A stretch of 13,774 nt of DNA. Origin: Verrucomicrobiota bacterium. GTDB taxonomy: Bacteria > Verrucomicrobiota > Verrucomicrobiia > Opitutales > Opitutaceae. Under the pieces are notes generated by a model. That model was not told the DNA's origin. It ran no database searches and saw only the letters and a program-made list of their open reading frames with translations. The stretch lies in NCBI GenBank assembly GCA_023410155.1, contig JAEYQF010000149.1, positions 1-13,774 of the forward strand. The letters are read 5' to 3'. Positions within the stretch are counted from its first letter, which is position 1; every line of letters starts with the position of its first letter. Made by a program: the position numbers and the translations under genes. Below, in pieces: positions 7,151-13,774 of this stretch.

Positions 7151-8236
7151 TCAGGCCTCGTGCGCCGGGACACCGCCCGAGGTCGCAGCCGCCACGCGAC
7201 GCCGCAACTGTCCGCACGCTGCGTCGATGTCCGGCCCACGCGAACGCCGGAAATGCGCGACCACGCCCTGTTCGCGCAAGACCGCTGCGAACGCCTCGGC
7301 CGCGTCGTCGCTCGTCGGCGCGTAGGCAACGCCCCGCAGACTCAACCCCGTGAAATTATAACGCAGCAGATTCACGTGCATGCGACGCGCACGCAGCAAA
7401 TCCGCGAGCGCCCGAGCCTGCTCCGGGGAATCATTCACGCCTCGGAGCAAACAATATTGAATCGTCACAGGCCGGCCCCGCCGCGCCTGGAACCGATCCG
7501 CCGCCGCGAGGATCTCCTCGATCGGAAATCGGCGCCCTGCCGGCAGAAGTTGAGCGCGGGTGGCGTCGTCGGGCGCGTGCAGCGAAACGGCGAGATGGAA
7601 ATTCAAGCCCGTCGCCGTGAGCGCATCGATGCCAGACACGATGCCGACCGTGGAGACGGTGATCTGTCGCCAGCCGAGGCCGCCGAGCGCATTGTCAGCC
7701 ATGCGCCGCAGCGCTTCGACGACTGCGTCGAAGTTGAGGAGCGGCTCGCCCATGCCCATGAAGACAATCGTCTGAAGTTTGCGGCCGACCCTGCGCGCTT
7801 CATTTCGCAACGCGACGAACTGCGCGAGGATTTCACCCGGAGTCAGGTTGCGCTCGAAACCAGTTTTCGTGGTCGCGCAGAAGTCGCAGCCCATCGCACA
7901 CCCGACCTGTGACGAGATGCAGCCCGCAGCGCGATCGGCACGGAAATCAGGCATCAGGACCGACTCGACCGTGCGACCATCCTCGAGCCGAAGAAGGAGC
8001 TTGGTCGTGCCGTCCTCTGCGGTCTGTCGTGCGACCAGTTCGGGAGCGCGTCCGGGAAACTTCTCCCGCAAGCGCTGCGGCAGCTCGGCCGGCAGTCCGG
8101 ACACGAACACCGGCCAGTCGTCGCCCCTCGCATAGAGCGCCCGGAGAATCCGCGGCGCGTGGCTGGGTTTGAAGCCATCACGCGCCAATGCGTCCGCCAG
8201 TGCGGCCGGAGCGACGTCAAGGAGCGTGGTGGTCAT
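7151..8236 (-). CDS. rlmN: 23S rRNA (adenine2503-C2)-methyltransferase / tRNA A37 methyltransferase RlmN
   Basis: 361 residues from ATG at 8236. A radical SAM enzyme that methylates C2 of A2503 in 23S rRNA, and in many bacteria A37 of some tRNAs. Key residues are all present: the iron-sulfur CAMGCDFC motif (C113, C117, C120), the upstream cysteine C106 and the methyl-carrying C341 in DIDAACGQL, with spacing matching E. coli C118 and C355. Other landmarks: IVFMGMGEPLLNFD (157-170) for SAM binding, ITVSTVGIVSGI (192-203), HLAVSLHAPDD (214-224) and IQYCLLRGVND (259-269). An in-frame ATG at 8284 would add 16 residues, but the extension (RACVSPRARGKCG) is unlike the family and lacks a ribosome site, while ATG 8236 has the purine run GGGGGAAA upstream. 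It follows the DUF2937 gene closely, so the two are likely one transcript. Confidence 0.95.
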   Translation of the reverse strand: MTTTLLDVAPAALADALARDGFKPSHAPRILRALYARGDDWPVFVSGLPAELPQRLREKFPGRAPELVARQTAEDGTTKLLLRLEDGRTVESVLMPDFRADRAAGCISSQVGCAMGCDFCATTKTGFERNLTPGEILAQFVALRNEARRVGRKLQTIVFMGMGEPLLNFDAVVEALRRMADNALGGLGWRQITVSTVGIVSGIDALTATGLNFHLAVSLHAPDDATRAQLLPAGRRFPIEEILAAADRFQARRGRPVTIQYCLLRGVNDSPEQARALADLLRARRMHVNLLRYNFTGLSLRGVAYAPTSDDAAEAFAAVLREQGVVAHFRRSRGPDIDAACGQLRRRVAAATSGGVPAHEA

Positions 8237-8287
8237 CCCGCATTTCCCCCGCGCACGCGGGGAAACGCAAGCGCGCCCCAACATTGT

Positions 8288-8839
8288 TCATGGGACTGGC
8301 ACGGGAGCGCTTCGCTGGGCGCGGAGTTGCCGCCATTTCCAGAGCGGGAAACGCACCAGGCCCTGGAACAAACCGAGGGCCACGATCAAGCCCACCAGCG
8401 CATAGGCGAGGCCCTCGGCCGTCGTGGGCACCGCCGGCTTGAAGAGGTGCGCCGTTGCCCGCGCGATGTCCGTATCCATGGTGCGCAGAAAAACGAAGGG
8501 GCGGCTCCAGACCGACGCGTCCATCAACGCGGTCTGCGCCTGCGCGAGCGACTCCACGCGATCGATCGTCGCCTGGATCACCCCACCCAGGCGGGCCACG
8601 GTAATCTCGCTGCTGGCGCGCGTTTGCGCCGCGAGCTGATCGAGGGAAATGCCGGACTGCACGGCCACGTTTTCGAATTGCAGCAGTTGCCGCCGCGCCT
8701 CGTCGAGATGCCCGCCCAGACGCTGCAGATACTGCTGAAAGAATTCGGGCGCTTGCGCGAAAAACACCGCCCCGAGGACGCACACGACGCGATCAAGCAG
8801 GCGTTCACCGGACCGAAAGAGGGTCGAACCGAAGCGCAT
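8288..8839 (-). CDS. DUF2937 family membrane protein
   Basis: 183 residues with two membrane segments, about 16-34 and 142-163, separated by a helical, probably extracytoplasmic, region. The block FFQQYLQRLGGHLDEARRQL (about 33-52) and the C-terminal HLFKPAVPTTAEGLAYALVG (131-150) resemble DUF2937, a family of unknown function of similar length whose members have this two-helix layout and the QRLGGHLDEA motif. ATG at 8839 is preceded by GGATGAAGA, a weak ribosome site. It lies 61 bases after the preceding small gene and its end is 51 bases before the chosen rlmN start, suggesting co-transcription. The family name is from motif recall; no function should be inferred. Confidence 0.75.
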   Translation of the reverse strand: MRFGSTLFRSGERLLDRVVCVLGAVFFAQAPEFFQQYLQRLGGHLDEARRQLLQFENVAVQSGISLDQLAAQTRASSEITVARLGGVIQATIDRVESLAQAQTALMDASVWSRPFVFLRTMDTDIARATAHLFKPAVPTTAEGLAYALVGLIVALGLFQGLVRFPLWKWRQLRAQRSAPVPVP

Positions 8840-8900
8840 TCTTCATCCAACGTGCGGCCGCAGCGGATGGTTGCAAGCCGCTGCCGGCGCGCGCCGAAGC

Positions 8901-9335
8901 TCAGACATCACCGTGGCCAAACTGCGCCATCGACTCACCTGGTGGCCGAAGTTCCTCCCCGTCGAGCACCACTCCGGCCCTCTCCAAGAGTGCGCGCAAG
9001 GGCGCGACAAATCGCGTATCCATGGCCTCGAGCGTGAACTCGATCGCGGTGAACTCGCCCTCGAGAGCGTAGGCCACGGCGTCGGCGAGATCCATGACGT
9101 CCTCGTCGTCGAAATGCTCCTCGATCACGGCTTGCGAGCCGGTGAGCGCCTGGAGCGAGGCCCAGTATATCTCCTCCTCCGCATCTGCTTGGCGCAGACG
9201 CACGAGGCCGTGCAAACCGGCTGCCGCCACGCGATCGGCCAGCCGCTTGAGCGTGACGTAGGCGTATGCCGTATTGGCGAGATTCGCGTGACGATTGATG
9301 ATCTGGCGGGTGGCGAGTAGTTGTGAGAGTTTCAT
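8901..9335 (-). CDS. Uncharacterised 144-residue protein
   Basis: I do not recognise a family. ATG at 9335 is preceded by AGGAG nine bases upstream, the clearest Shine-Dalgarno in the window, and the composition (balanced Leu, Ala, Glu, Asp, few Arg runs) is that of a genuine protein. It appears soluble and mostly helical: a basic N-terminal helix (MKLSQLLATRQIINRHANLA), then RLRQADAEEEIYWASLQAL (about 46-64), an acidic segment EEHFDDEDVMDLADAV (72-87) and an amphipathic stretch (FTAIEFTLEAMDTRFVAPLR, about 95-114). No signal peptide, membrane helix, cysteine pair or metal-binding motif is seen. It is the first gene of the series leading into DUF2937, rlmN and the propeller gene, so the promoter probably lies just upstream in the 9336-9661 gap. 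Confidence 0.75.
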   Translation of the reverse strand: MKLSQLLATRQIINRHANLANTAYAYVTLKRLADRVAAAGLHGLVRLRQADAEEEIYWASLQALTGSQAVIEEHFDDEDVMDLADAVAYALEGEFTAIEFTLEAMDTRFVAPLRALLERAGVVLDGEELRPPGESMAQFGHGDV

Positions 9336-9601
9336 GACGATCTTCTCCTGCTCGGTGCCCGTGCACCACGGTTAAGGTTGAGTGAGCCGAACGCTCCCCG
9401 AAGGCTCGGAGACCGAGTCAGCTGCTCGATTCCAGACGGCTGAAGCTGTGACGCTGTCCACCTATCGCACCGGCGATCCAGTCCAACAGGTGCAATCGCA
9501 ATCCACTAAACGGTCTTTTCGAACCCGACTTTAGGAACCTCCGAGACGGAACCTGGACTTGCCGACACGGAAGCACGTTCCGCACCCGGCGCAAGCGCGC
9601 G
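9336..9601. other. Gap between the M3 peptidase terminator and the 144-residue gene
   Basis: Together with the terminator this makes a 326-base stretch without a gene. It should carry the promoter for the minus-strand series starting at 9335, but no convincing -35/-10 pair was found. A small hairpin CTCGG-AGA-CCGAG lies at 9405-9417, about 70 bases upstream of the start codon, without a T-run. A short minus-strand open frame across 9418-9550 has no start or ribosome site of its own and is probably chance. Confidence 0.5.
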
Positions 9602-9632
9602 AAAAAAAAGGCGCGGGAAATCTCCCGCGCCT
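9602..9632 (-). terminator. Rho-independent terminator of the M3 peptidase gene
   Basis: On the minus strand the perfect nine-base stem GGCGCGGGA / TCCCGCGCC (plus positions 9610-9618 and 9623-9631) has a four-base loop and is followed by eight T residues (A-run at 9602-9609 on the plus strand). It begins about 30 bases after the stop codon of the peptidase gene at 9662. This cleanly separates the receiver-peptidase unit from the series that begins at 9335. Confidence 0.95.
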
Positions 9633-9661
9633 CGTGTGGAATGCTCAGGGACGCACCCGCC

Positions 9662-11818
9662 TCATCGTTCGGCGGAGCGGTCGAGTCCCCGCCGTCGCAA
9701 CAACGGCTCGATCGAGGGTTCGCCTCCGCGGAAGGCGCGGAAGAGCTCCATTGCATCCTCGCTGCCGCCGCGCGAAAGCAGCGTCTTGCGGAAGTGATCG
9801 CCGTTGGCCCGGGTCAATCCGCCGTGGGTCTTGAACCACTCCACGCTGTCTGCATCGAGGACCTCGGACCAAATATAGGAATAATAGCCGGCCGAGTATC
9901 CACCTGCGAAGATGTGTGAGAAATAGGCGCTGCGGTAACGCGGCGGCACCGGGGGAAAATCGACGCCTGCCTCGCGGAGCGCCTCCGCCTCGAAATCGAG
10001 CACTTCTTCGACGACCGGCACGTCGCGCGCGGCGAGTTGATGCCAGGCTTGGTCCAGCAAGGAGGCCGCGAGGTATTCCGTCGTGGCGAAACCTTGGTTG
10101 AATTTCTCTGCCGCCTGCACCTTCTGCACCAGCTCAGCGGGAATCGGCTCCCCGGTCTGATAGTGTTTCGCGTAGTTGCGCAGAACTTCTGGCCAAGTCG
10201 CCCACATCTCGTTCACCTGCGACGGATACTCCACGAAGTCGCGCGGAACCGTGGTGCCCGTGAAACGCGGATACTGCACGGCGGAGAACATGCCGTGGAG
10301 CGCGTGGCCGAACTCATGGAACAACGTGATCACCTCGTCGAAGGTGAGCAACGTGGGTTCCCCCGCCGGCGGTGGCGGCACGTTGAGATGATTAGCCACG
10401 ACCGGCTTGGTCCCGAACAGACGCGATTGCGCGACGTAGGAGTTCATCCACGCGCCGCCGCGCTTCGACGGGCGTGCATACATGTCGGCGATGAAGATCG
10501 CGAGCTGCGAGCCATCAGCCTCGAACACGTCGTAAACACGCACGCTCGGCTCATAGACAGGCAGATCGTGGCGCTCCTTGAAAGTGAGACCGAAGAGTTT
10601 CTCCGCCGCGAAGAACACTCCATCGACCAGCACGCGATTGAGTTCGAAGTAGGGCTTGAGCTGCGACTCATCGAAAGAGAAGCGCGCCACGCGCACTTTC
10701 TCGGCGTAGTAGGCCCAGTCGCTGGCGGCGAGGAGCGAACCATCTTGCTCCTCGTCGAGCAGCGCCTGCATGTCAGCCGCTTCCTGCCGCGCATTCTCCA
10801 CCGCGGCCGGAGCGAGCCGCGCCAACATCTCATTGACTGCGTCGGGAGTGCCGGCGGTCTGGTCTTCCATGATGTAGGCGGCGTGATTCCTGTAGCCGAG
10901 CAGCACCGCCCGTTCGGCGCGCAGCGTCGCCATGCGCACGAGGGTAGCGCGATTGTCGAACTCACCGCCACGGCTGCCCCGCTCCATCGAGGCGGCGAGC
11001 AGGCGCGCGCGCGTCTCCCGATCGGTTAGCTGCGCGAGCGGCGGCTGGCCCGTCGTATTCATCAGGCGCAGGAGGAACTTGCCCTCGTGCCCCGCCTCCT
11101 TGGCGGCGGTGGCTGCCGATGCGATGGCCGCGTCGCTGAGGCCGGCAAGTTGTTCCTTGGTGTCGACAAGCAAGGCCGATGCGTTGGTTTCCTTCAGCAG
11201 GTTCTGCGAAAACGTCGTCTGCAAGGACGCGAGCTCCGCGTTGATCGCCTTCAACTGCGTCTTCTGCTCCGCGCCGAGATTGGCGCCAGCGCGAACAAAG
11301 TCGCGGTAGTAGCGCCACAAGAGGCGCTGCGATTCCGCATCGAGCCCGAGAGTCTCGCGCTTTTCGTAAAGCGCTCGCACCCGCGCGAACAATGCGTCGT
11401 TCAGGAACACCTCATCCTTCTGGGCGGCGAGTTTCGGCGCCATGCTCTTCTCGACCGCCTGCATCGCCGGAGTCGTCACGGTGCCGTTGAGATTGGAAAA
11501 CGTGCGACTCACCCGCTCGAGCAGACCTCCAGCCCGCTCGAGCGCGACGATGGTATTCTCAAAAGTGGGAGCCTCGGTCTGCGTGGCGATGCGACGCACT
11601 TCCTCGAGCAATTCTGCGATCCCCTGATCATAGGCCGGAGCGAAATGCTCCTCCTTGATGAGATCGAAGTGGGGATATCCCAGCGGAAGCGTGCTTTCCC
11701 TCAGCAGCGGATTCTCGCCCCCGCCGGCGGCACTGGCCGCCATCCATGCCGCGGGAGCAAGGAACAGGGCAAACTGAGCAACGGAACGACGGAGTCGCGG
11801 AACGAGGGATGATGCCAT
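9662..11818 (-). CDS. dcp: Secreted M3 family peptidase, dipeptidyl carboxypeptidase-like
   Basis: 718 residues, the usual size of the M3A oligopeptidases (Dcp, OpdA). The zinc site is complete: HEFGHALHG at 501-509 (ligands H501 and H505, catalytic E502) and E530 in FVEYPSQ, 29 residues after the first histidine, the same spacing as in E. coli Dcp. The substrate-binding block HIFAGGYSAGYYSYIWSEVL near residues 636-655 and the LPYFELNRVL-type segment (here KPYFELNRVL, 388-397) also match Dcp. Residues 1-31 form a signal peptide (basic RLRR, hydrophobic core, AASAAGG), so the enzyme acts outside the cytoplasm, trimming dipeptides from peptides; some Dcp proteins of other bacteria are cytoplasmic. 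ATG at 11818 lacks a strong ribosome site. It follows the receiver gene by 48 bases and ends with a strong terminator. The Dcp assignment within M3A is likely but not certain. Confidence 0.9.
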   Translation of the reverse strand: MASSLVPRLRRSVAQFALFLAPAAWMAASAAGGGENPLLRESTLPLGYPHFDLIKEEHFAPAYDQGIAELLEEVRRIATQTEAPTFENTIVALERAGGLLERVSRTFSNLNGTVTTPAMQAVEKSMAPKLAAQKDEVFLNDALFARVRALYEKRETLGLDAESQRLLWRYYRDFVRAGANLGAEQKTQLKAINAELASLQTTFSQNLLKETNASALLVDTKEQLAGLSDAAIASAATAAKEAGHEGKFLLRLMNTTGQPPLAQLTDRETRARLLAASMERGSRGGEFDNRATLVRMATLRAERAVLLGYRNHAAYIMEDQTAGTPDAVNEMLARLAPAAVENARQEAADMQALLDEEQDGSLLAASDWAYYAEKVRVARFSFDESQLKPYFELNRVLVDGVFFAAEKLFGLTFKERHDLPVYEPSVRVYDVFEADGSQLAIFIADMYARPSKRGGAWMNSYVAQSRLFGTKPVVANHLNVPPPPAGEPTLLTFDEVITLFHEFGHALHGMFSAVQYPRFTGTTVPRDFVEYPSQVNEMWATWPEVLRNYAKHYQTGEPIPAELVQKVQAAEKFNQGFATTEYLAASLLDQAWHQLAARDVPVVEEVLDFEAEALREAGVDFPPVPPRYRSAYFSHIFAGGYSAGYYSYIWSEVLDADSVEWFKTHGGLTRANGDHFRKTLLSRGGSEDAMELFRAFRGGEPSIEPLLRRRGLDRSAER

Positions 11819-11866
11819 GCCCCCAGACTGGTGGTCCCCACCGAGCGCGCAAGCCGCGCCGTCGGC

Positions 11867-12289
11867 TCAGGTGAGCGCTGACTCCACCGGGAACAACGTG
11901 CTCATCACCCGACGCAGATCGGAAGGGAACACCGGCTTATAGATGATCTGGTCCACGCGCAGATTGCGGTAAGCTTCACCCACGATCGGATTCAACTCCG
12001 AGCAGAACACCAGGATCTTCCCCGCAAACACGGTCTCGCGCACGCGCGCCACGAGCTGCACGCCATTCATGCGCGGCATGTGGTGATCGGTGATGAGCAG
12101 GTCGAAGGCACCGGGCGCGGCGGTGAGGCGTTCGAGGGCTTGAAAACCATCCTCCACGCACTCGATCTGATGCCCGTCGCGCGAGAGAGAGATTCGCGCC
12201 ACGTCGCGCAACTCACGCACGTCGTCCGCATAGAGGATGCGGAGCGCGCGGCGCGGCGTCGATAGGGTGGTGACCGGGATCGAGGACAT
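11867..12289 (-). CDS. Single-domain response regulator (CheY-like receiver)
   Basis: 140 residues with one receiver domain (about 16-135) and no output domain. The phosphorylation site is intact: acidic pair D22-D23 (LYADDVREL), acceptor D68 in LLITDHHMPRMNG, switch Ser S97 (LVFCSEL) and K118 (IIYKPVFP). Such stand-alone receivers act by protein contact, often in phosphorelays or with chemotaxis-like partners; no kinase lies next to it in this window, the nearest candidate being the PAS protein far to the left. ATG at 12289 has no evident Shine-Dalgarno. It is transcribed towards the M3 peptidase gene and divergently from the BON lipoprotein gene, sharing a 247-base intergenic region with it. 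No regulatory link to either neighbour is shown by the sequence. Confidence 0.93.
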   Translation of the reverse strand: MSSIPVTTLSTPRRALRILYADDVRELRDVARISLSRDGHQIECVEDGFQALERLTAAPGAFDLLITDHHMPRMNGVQLVARVRETVFAGKILVFCSELNPIVGEAYRNLRVDQIIYKPVFPSDLRRVMSTLFPVESALT

Positions 12290-12342
12290 GAGATGTGTGA
12301 GCCTGACTGTGCATGTTCTGCGCCGGAGCGCACGCCTGCGTG

Positions 12343-12362
12343 TGCGAAAAACTTGCGAAAAA
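12343..12362. repeat. Direct repeat TGCGAAAAA, 11-base period
   Basis: TGCGAAAAA occurs at 12343-12351 and again at 12354-12362, one helical turn apart, about 55-75 bases upstream of the receiver gene start. On the minus strand it reads TTTTTCGCA twice. Paired sites on one DNA face suit a regulator or a bent A-tract element near the promoter; chance is possible for a two-copy nine-base repeat. Confidence 0.35.
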
Positions 12363-12458
12363 GTGGAGTAAATCCCGGTGCTGTATCAGCTATTCCCCTA
12401 CACCTGCGACCGGGTAAAAAAGGAGTAAGGAATTTCAATCTACCCCGCAGACCCTTGG

Positions 12459-12474
12459 CGTAATCGCGCTTACG
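12459..12474. promoter_or_regulatory. 16-base palindrome upstream of the BON lipoprotein gene
   Basis: CGTAATCGCGCTTACG is a near-perfect palindrome: five-base arms CGTAA and TTACG, with CGCG at the centre and only one mismatched pair (T/C). It lies about 63 bases upstream of the ATG at 12537, a usual place for an operator. There is no adjacent T-run, so it is not a terminator. The binding protein is unknown. Confidence 0.4.
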
Positions 12475-12536
12475 AAACGGGCAGGCAACCGAGCCCGAAC
12501 CCGCTCGAGACTCAGGGCGACTAAGTGGGTGATCCT

Positions 12537-12857
12537 ATGAAAAACCTCCTCAAACAATTCCCTGTCCTCGCGCTCCTCGGCGCGCTGACACTTTCGCTTC
12601 TCGCCGCCTGTGCGGGCGGTCCCAACCGTCAAAGCACCGGCGAATACGTGGACGACGCCGCGATCACCGCGAAGGTGAAAACCGAGCTCGTTCGCGACGA
12701 CGTGGTGAAAGCCCGCGAAGTGAATGTCGAAACGTTCAAGGGCGTCGTGCAGCTCAGTGGCTTTGTTGACACCGAGGAACAACGCACCCGTGCGGCTCAA
12801 ATCGCGGCCGGCGTGAACGGTGTCAGCGAGGTGAAAAACAACATCACCCTCAAGTAA
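12537..12857 (+). CDS. BON-domain lipoprotein (OsmY-like)
   Basis: 106 residues from ATG at 12537; a GTG four codons upstream (12525) is possible, but the ATG gives a compact lipoprotein signal. Residues 1-24 are a signal peptide (MKNLLKQ, hydrophobic core) ending in the lipobox LAAC with C25 as the lipidated cysteine. Residues about 37-106 form one BON domain: YVDDAAITAKVKTELVRDD, then VNVETFKGVVQLSGFVDTEE and the closing GVNGVSEVKNNITLK, the standard alpha-beta fold with the conserved glycine. BON domains are thought to contact membranes or envelope components; related OsmY and YraP proteins are stress induced. It is the only plus-strand gene, with its own terminator, so it is a single-gene transcript. 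Stress control is plausible but not shown. Confidence 0.92.
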   Translation: MKNLLKQFPVLALLGALTLSLLAACAGGPNRQSTGEYVDDAAITAKVKTELVRDDVVKAREVNVETFKGVVQLSGFVDTEEQRTRAAQIAAGVNGVSEVKNNITLK

Positions 12858-12880
12858 CGCCGCCCCGCGGCACATTTCCC

Positions 12881-12914
12881 AGCGCGACCGCAATTGCGCG
12901 GTCGCGCTTTTTTT
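12881..12914 (+). terminator. Rho-independent terminator of the BON lipoprotein gene
   Basis: The 11-base stem AGCGCGACCGC (12881-12891) / GCGGTCGCGCT (12898-12908) with a six-base loop is followed by a T-run that ends at 12914. It starts 23 bases after the stop codon. The T-run overlaps the stop codon of the converging exonuclease gene (12913-12915). On the minus strand the stem is not followed by T residues, so it should stop only the plus-strand transcript. Confidence 0.93.
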
Positions 12915-13599
12915 AGCCTGTCACCAGCGGCAGATCTCCCGCGGTGAGCGGCCGGCCGAGATGACGCGTGAGATTGGCCAGCAGCACGAGCAGCACTTCC
13001 GCAGTGGTGAAGGTGTCTCCCGGCGCGGTGTGGCGTTCGAGCGCTGCGATCTCACAGTGCGTGCACACCTCATCCAGCGACGGAGCCCGTTGGCCCGGGT
13101 AGCCGGTCTTGCGGAAGGCCTCCAGCGCGTGCATCGCGAGCTGGGCTGTATCCAGCGTAGCATTACGCAGCCGAATCCGGAAATGCCGGTGGAGCGCCGT
13201 GTTGATCATCGCGACGTCGAACCCCAGGTGGTGACCGACCAGCACCGTCCCCGCCGCCAGCGGCAGCAACTCCGCCAGCACCGCTTCCTCCGGCTCCCCG
13301 GTGGCGGTTTCGGCGGGAAGGATGCCATGCACGCGCACGGCGTCGGTCAGCGATGCCTGCCGTTGGTAGACGAGCCAGGAGCGCAGTTCCGAGAGCTGCA
13401 TCGTGCCGCTTCGCACCGGAATCGCCGCCAGCGAGAGGATGCGGTCTTTGACGGGATCGAAGCCGCTCGTCTCCGCATCGAGCACGAGGAAACGTAGTTC
13501 GTCGACCGGCGTCTTGCGGGGCACCCGCGGATCGGTGCCGGCACGGTAAGCCTCGGCCACGGGCGCGAGGGGAGCGCGGCGAAACCAGGGGATTTTCAT
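12913..13599 (-). CDS. DnaQ-like DEDDh 3'-5' exonuclease
   Basis: 228 residues, with an RNase T/DnaQ-type exonuclease domain at about 36-205. The catalytic residues are visible: Exo I FLVLDAETSGFDP (D41, E43), Exo II LVGHHLGFDVAMIN (D128) and Exo III with H190 and D195 in ERHTAPGDTFTTAEV, so it is of the DEDDh class. VHGI at 90-93 is also typical of the epsilon-like subfamily. The N-terminal 35 residues (PWFRRAP ... AYRAGTDPRVP) precede the domain and have no known fold. ATG at 13599 forms a four-base ATGA overlap with the upstream DUF294-type gene, implying co-translation. This gene pairing recurs in bacteria as recalled, so the two may act together. It is not the replicative proofreading subunit on context alone. 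Expected role: DNA or RNA 3'-end trimming. Confidence 0.93.
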   Translation of the reverse strand: MKIPWFRRAPLAPVAEAYRAGTDPRVPRKTPVDELRFLVLDAETSGFDPVKDRILSLAAIPVRSGTMQLSELRSWLVYQRQASLTDAVRVHGILPAETATGEPEEAVLAELLPLAAGTVLVGHHLGFDVAMINTALHRHFRIRLRNATLDTAQLAMHALEAFRKTGYPGQRAPSLDEVCTHCEIAALERHTAPGDTFTTAEVLLVLLANLTRHLGRPLTAGDLPLVTG

Positions 13600-13774
13600 G
13601 AGGCGCGAATCATCAGCTCGAACTCGCGGCGCACGGCGTCCTGCACCATGCGCACCACATCGAAGATGCTCGAGAGCTGCGCCCGCTCCAGCTTGGTGAG
13701 CTGGGCAGAGTTGATGAACCGACCGGAATCACCCCGCTGCAGCCCGTTGAGGGTGCGGAGCCGCAAGAGGAAGT
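13596..13774 (-). CDS. C-terminus of a DUF294-type putative nucleotidyltransferase (partial)
   Basis: Only the last 58 complete codons are in the window; the frame is open to the right edge and ends in TGA at 13596-13598. The sequence reads FLLRLRTLNGLQRG, then FINSAQLTKLERAQL, SSIFDVVRMVQDAVRREFEL and the end MIRAS. The LxxLRxxxxLxxL... LTKLERxxLxxxFxVVRxxQ pattern matches the C-terminal helical substrate-binding domain (DUF294_C) found behind CBS domains and a GlnD-like nucleotidyltransferase domain, none of which is visible here. The stop codon overlaps the exonuclease start by ATGA. The upstream domains are inferred only from this tail and the exonuclease pairing. Confidence 0.75.
   Translation of the reverse strand, partial: FLLRLRTLNGLQRGDSGRFINSAQLTKLERAQLSSIFDVVRMVQDAVRREFELMIRAS

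Larger units (their letters stand above)
12290..12536. other. Divergent intergenic region between receiver and BON lipoprotein genes
   Basis: This 247-base region must hold outward promoters for both genes. It is locally AT-richer (12345-12440) than its surroundings. Two elements stand out: the direct repeat TGCGAAAAA at 12343-12351 and 12354-12362 and the palindrome at 12459-12474. The AAAAAAGGAGTAAGGAATTT stretch near 12416-12435 is purine-rich and resembles a Shine-Dalgarno but no open frame follows it. I could not fix -35/-10 boxes for either gene. Confidence 0.5.

Noticed and set aside
7099..7329. 77-residue N-terminal extension of the propeller gene into rlmN
   Set aside because: The extension is arginine/threonine-rich, overlaps the end of rlmN, and would bury the clean signal peptide that begins at 7098.
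9510..9545. GGTTCGAA-like sequence on the minus strand suggesting a tRNA T-loop
   Set aside because: The flanking bases do not form a five-base T-stem, and no acceptor, D or anticodon stems were found nearby.
9418..9756. Minus-strand open frame ending in LRLHLLDWIAGAIGG, possible small or decayed gene
   Set aside because: It starts inside the M3 peptidase gene, crosses that gene's terminator, and has no start or ribosome site in the gap; the hydrophobic stretch is too short to identify.
10037..11029. Plus-strand open frame of 330 codons opposite the M3 peptidase gene
   Set aside because: It mirrors the peptidase codons, is rich in His, Arg and Glu typical of antisense of GC-rich genes, and has no ribosome site.

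Overview
The window is a GC-rich stretch of bacterial chromosome with ordinary housekeeping and envelope genes and no sign of phage, transposon, CRISPR or RNA genes. Of 15 protein-coding genes, 14 are read from the minus strand; the exception is a small BON-domain lipoprotein. The overall look (high GC, weak or missing Shine-Dalgarno sequences at most starts, a compact divergent RNA polymerase omega subunit, a lone receiver protein, a DUF2937 protein and an exonuclease next to a DUF294-type protein) suggests a Verrucomicrobiota member, perhaps Opitutaceae. That placement is inference from gene content and recall, not a search result.

Layout in the minus-strand direction of transcription (right to left). 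At the right edge the C-terminus of a DUF294-type putative nucleotidyltransferase overlaps by ATGA the start of a DEDDh exonuclease. The exonuclease converges on the plus-strand BON lipoprotein, which has a strong terminator. The BON gene is divergent from a lone CheY-like receiver, which is followed by a secreted M3 dipeptidyl carboxypeptidase ending in an excellent terminator (9602-9632). After a 326-base gap comes a long same-strand series: an unrecognised 144-residue protein, a DUF2937 membrane protein, RlmN (23S rRNA/tRNA adenine C2 methyltransferase), a secreted PQQ-type beta-propeller protein, an M20 metallopeptidase, TspO (ATGA overlap with the peptidase), YjbQ (12 bases after tspO), then an omega-like RpoZ and a large membrane protein that fuses a fatty-acid-hydroxylase-like histidine-box domain to a HlyIII/PAQR domain. 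A 556-base gap with no recognisable gene precedes a PAS-PAS sensor protein that runs off the left edge.

The most notable items are (1) a degenerate tandem repeat with an exact 22-base period between yjbQ and rpoZ, (2) the hydroxylase-like/HlyIII fusion, (3) palindromes in the gaps at 956-971 and 12459-12474, and (4) the uncharacterised 144-residue gene, the only one with a clear Shine-Dalgarno, heading the rlmN cluster. I see no clear novel multi-gene defence or biosynthetic system here; the unusual signals are small and mostly non-coding.
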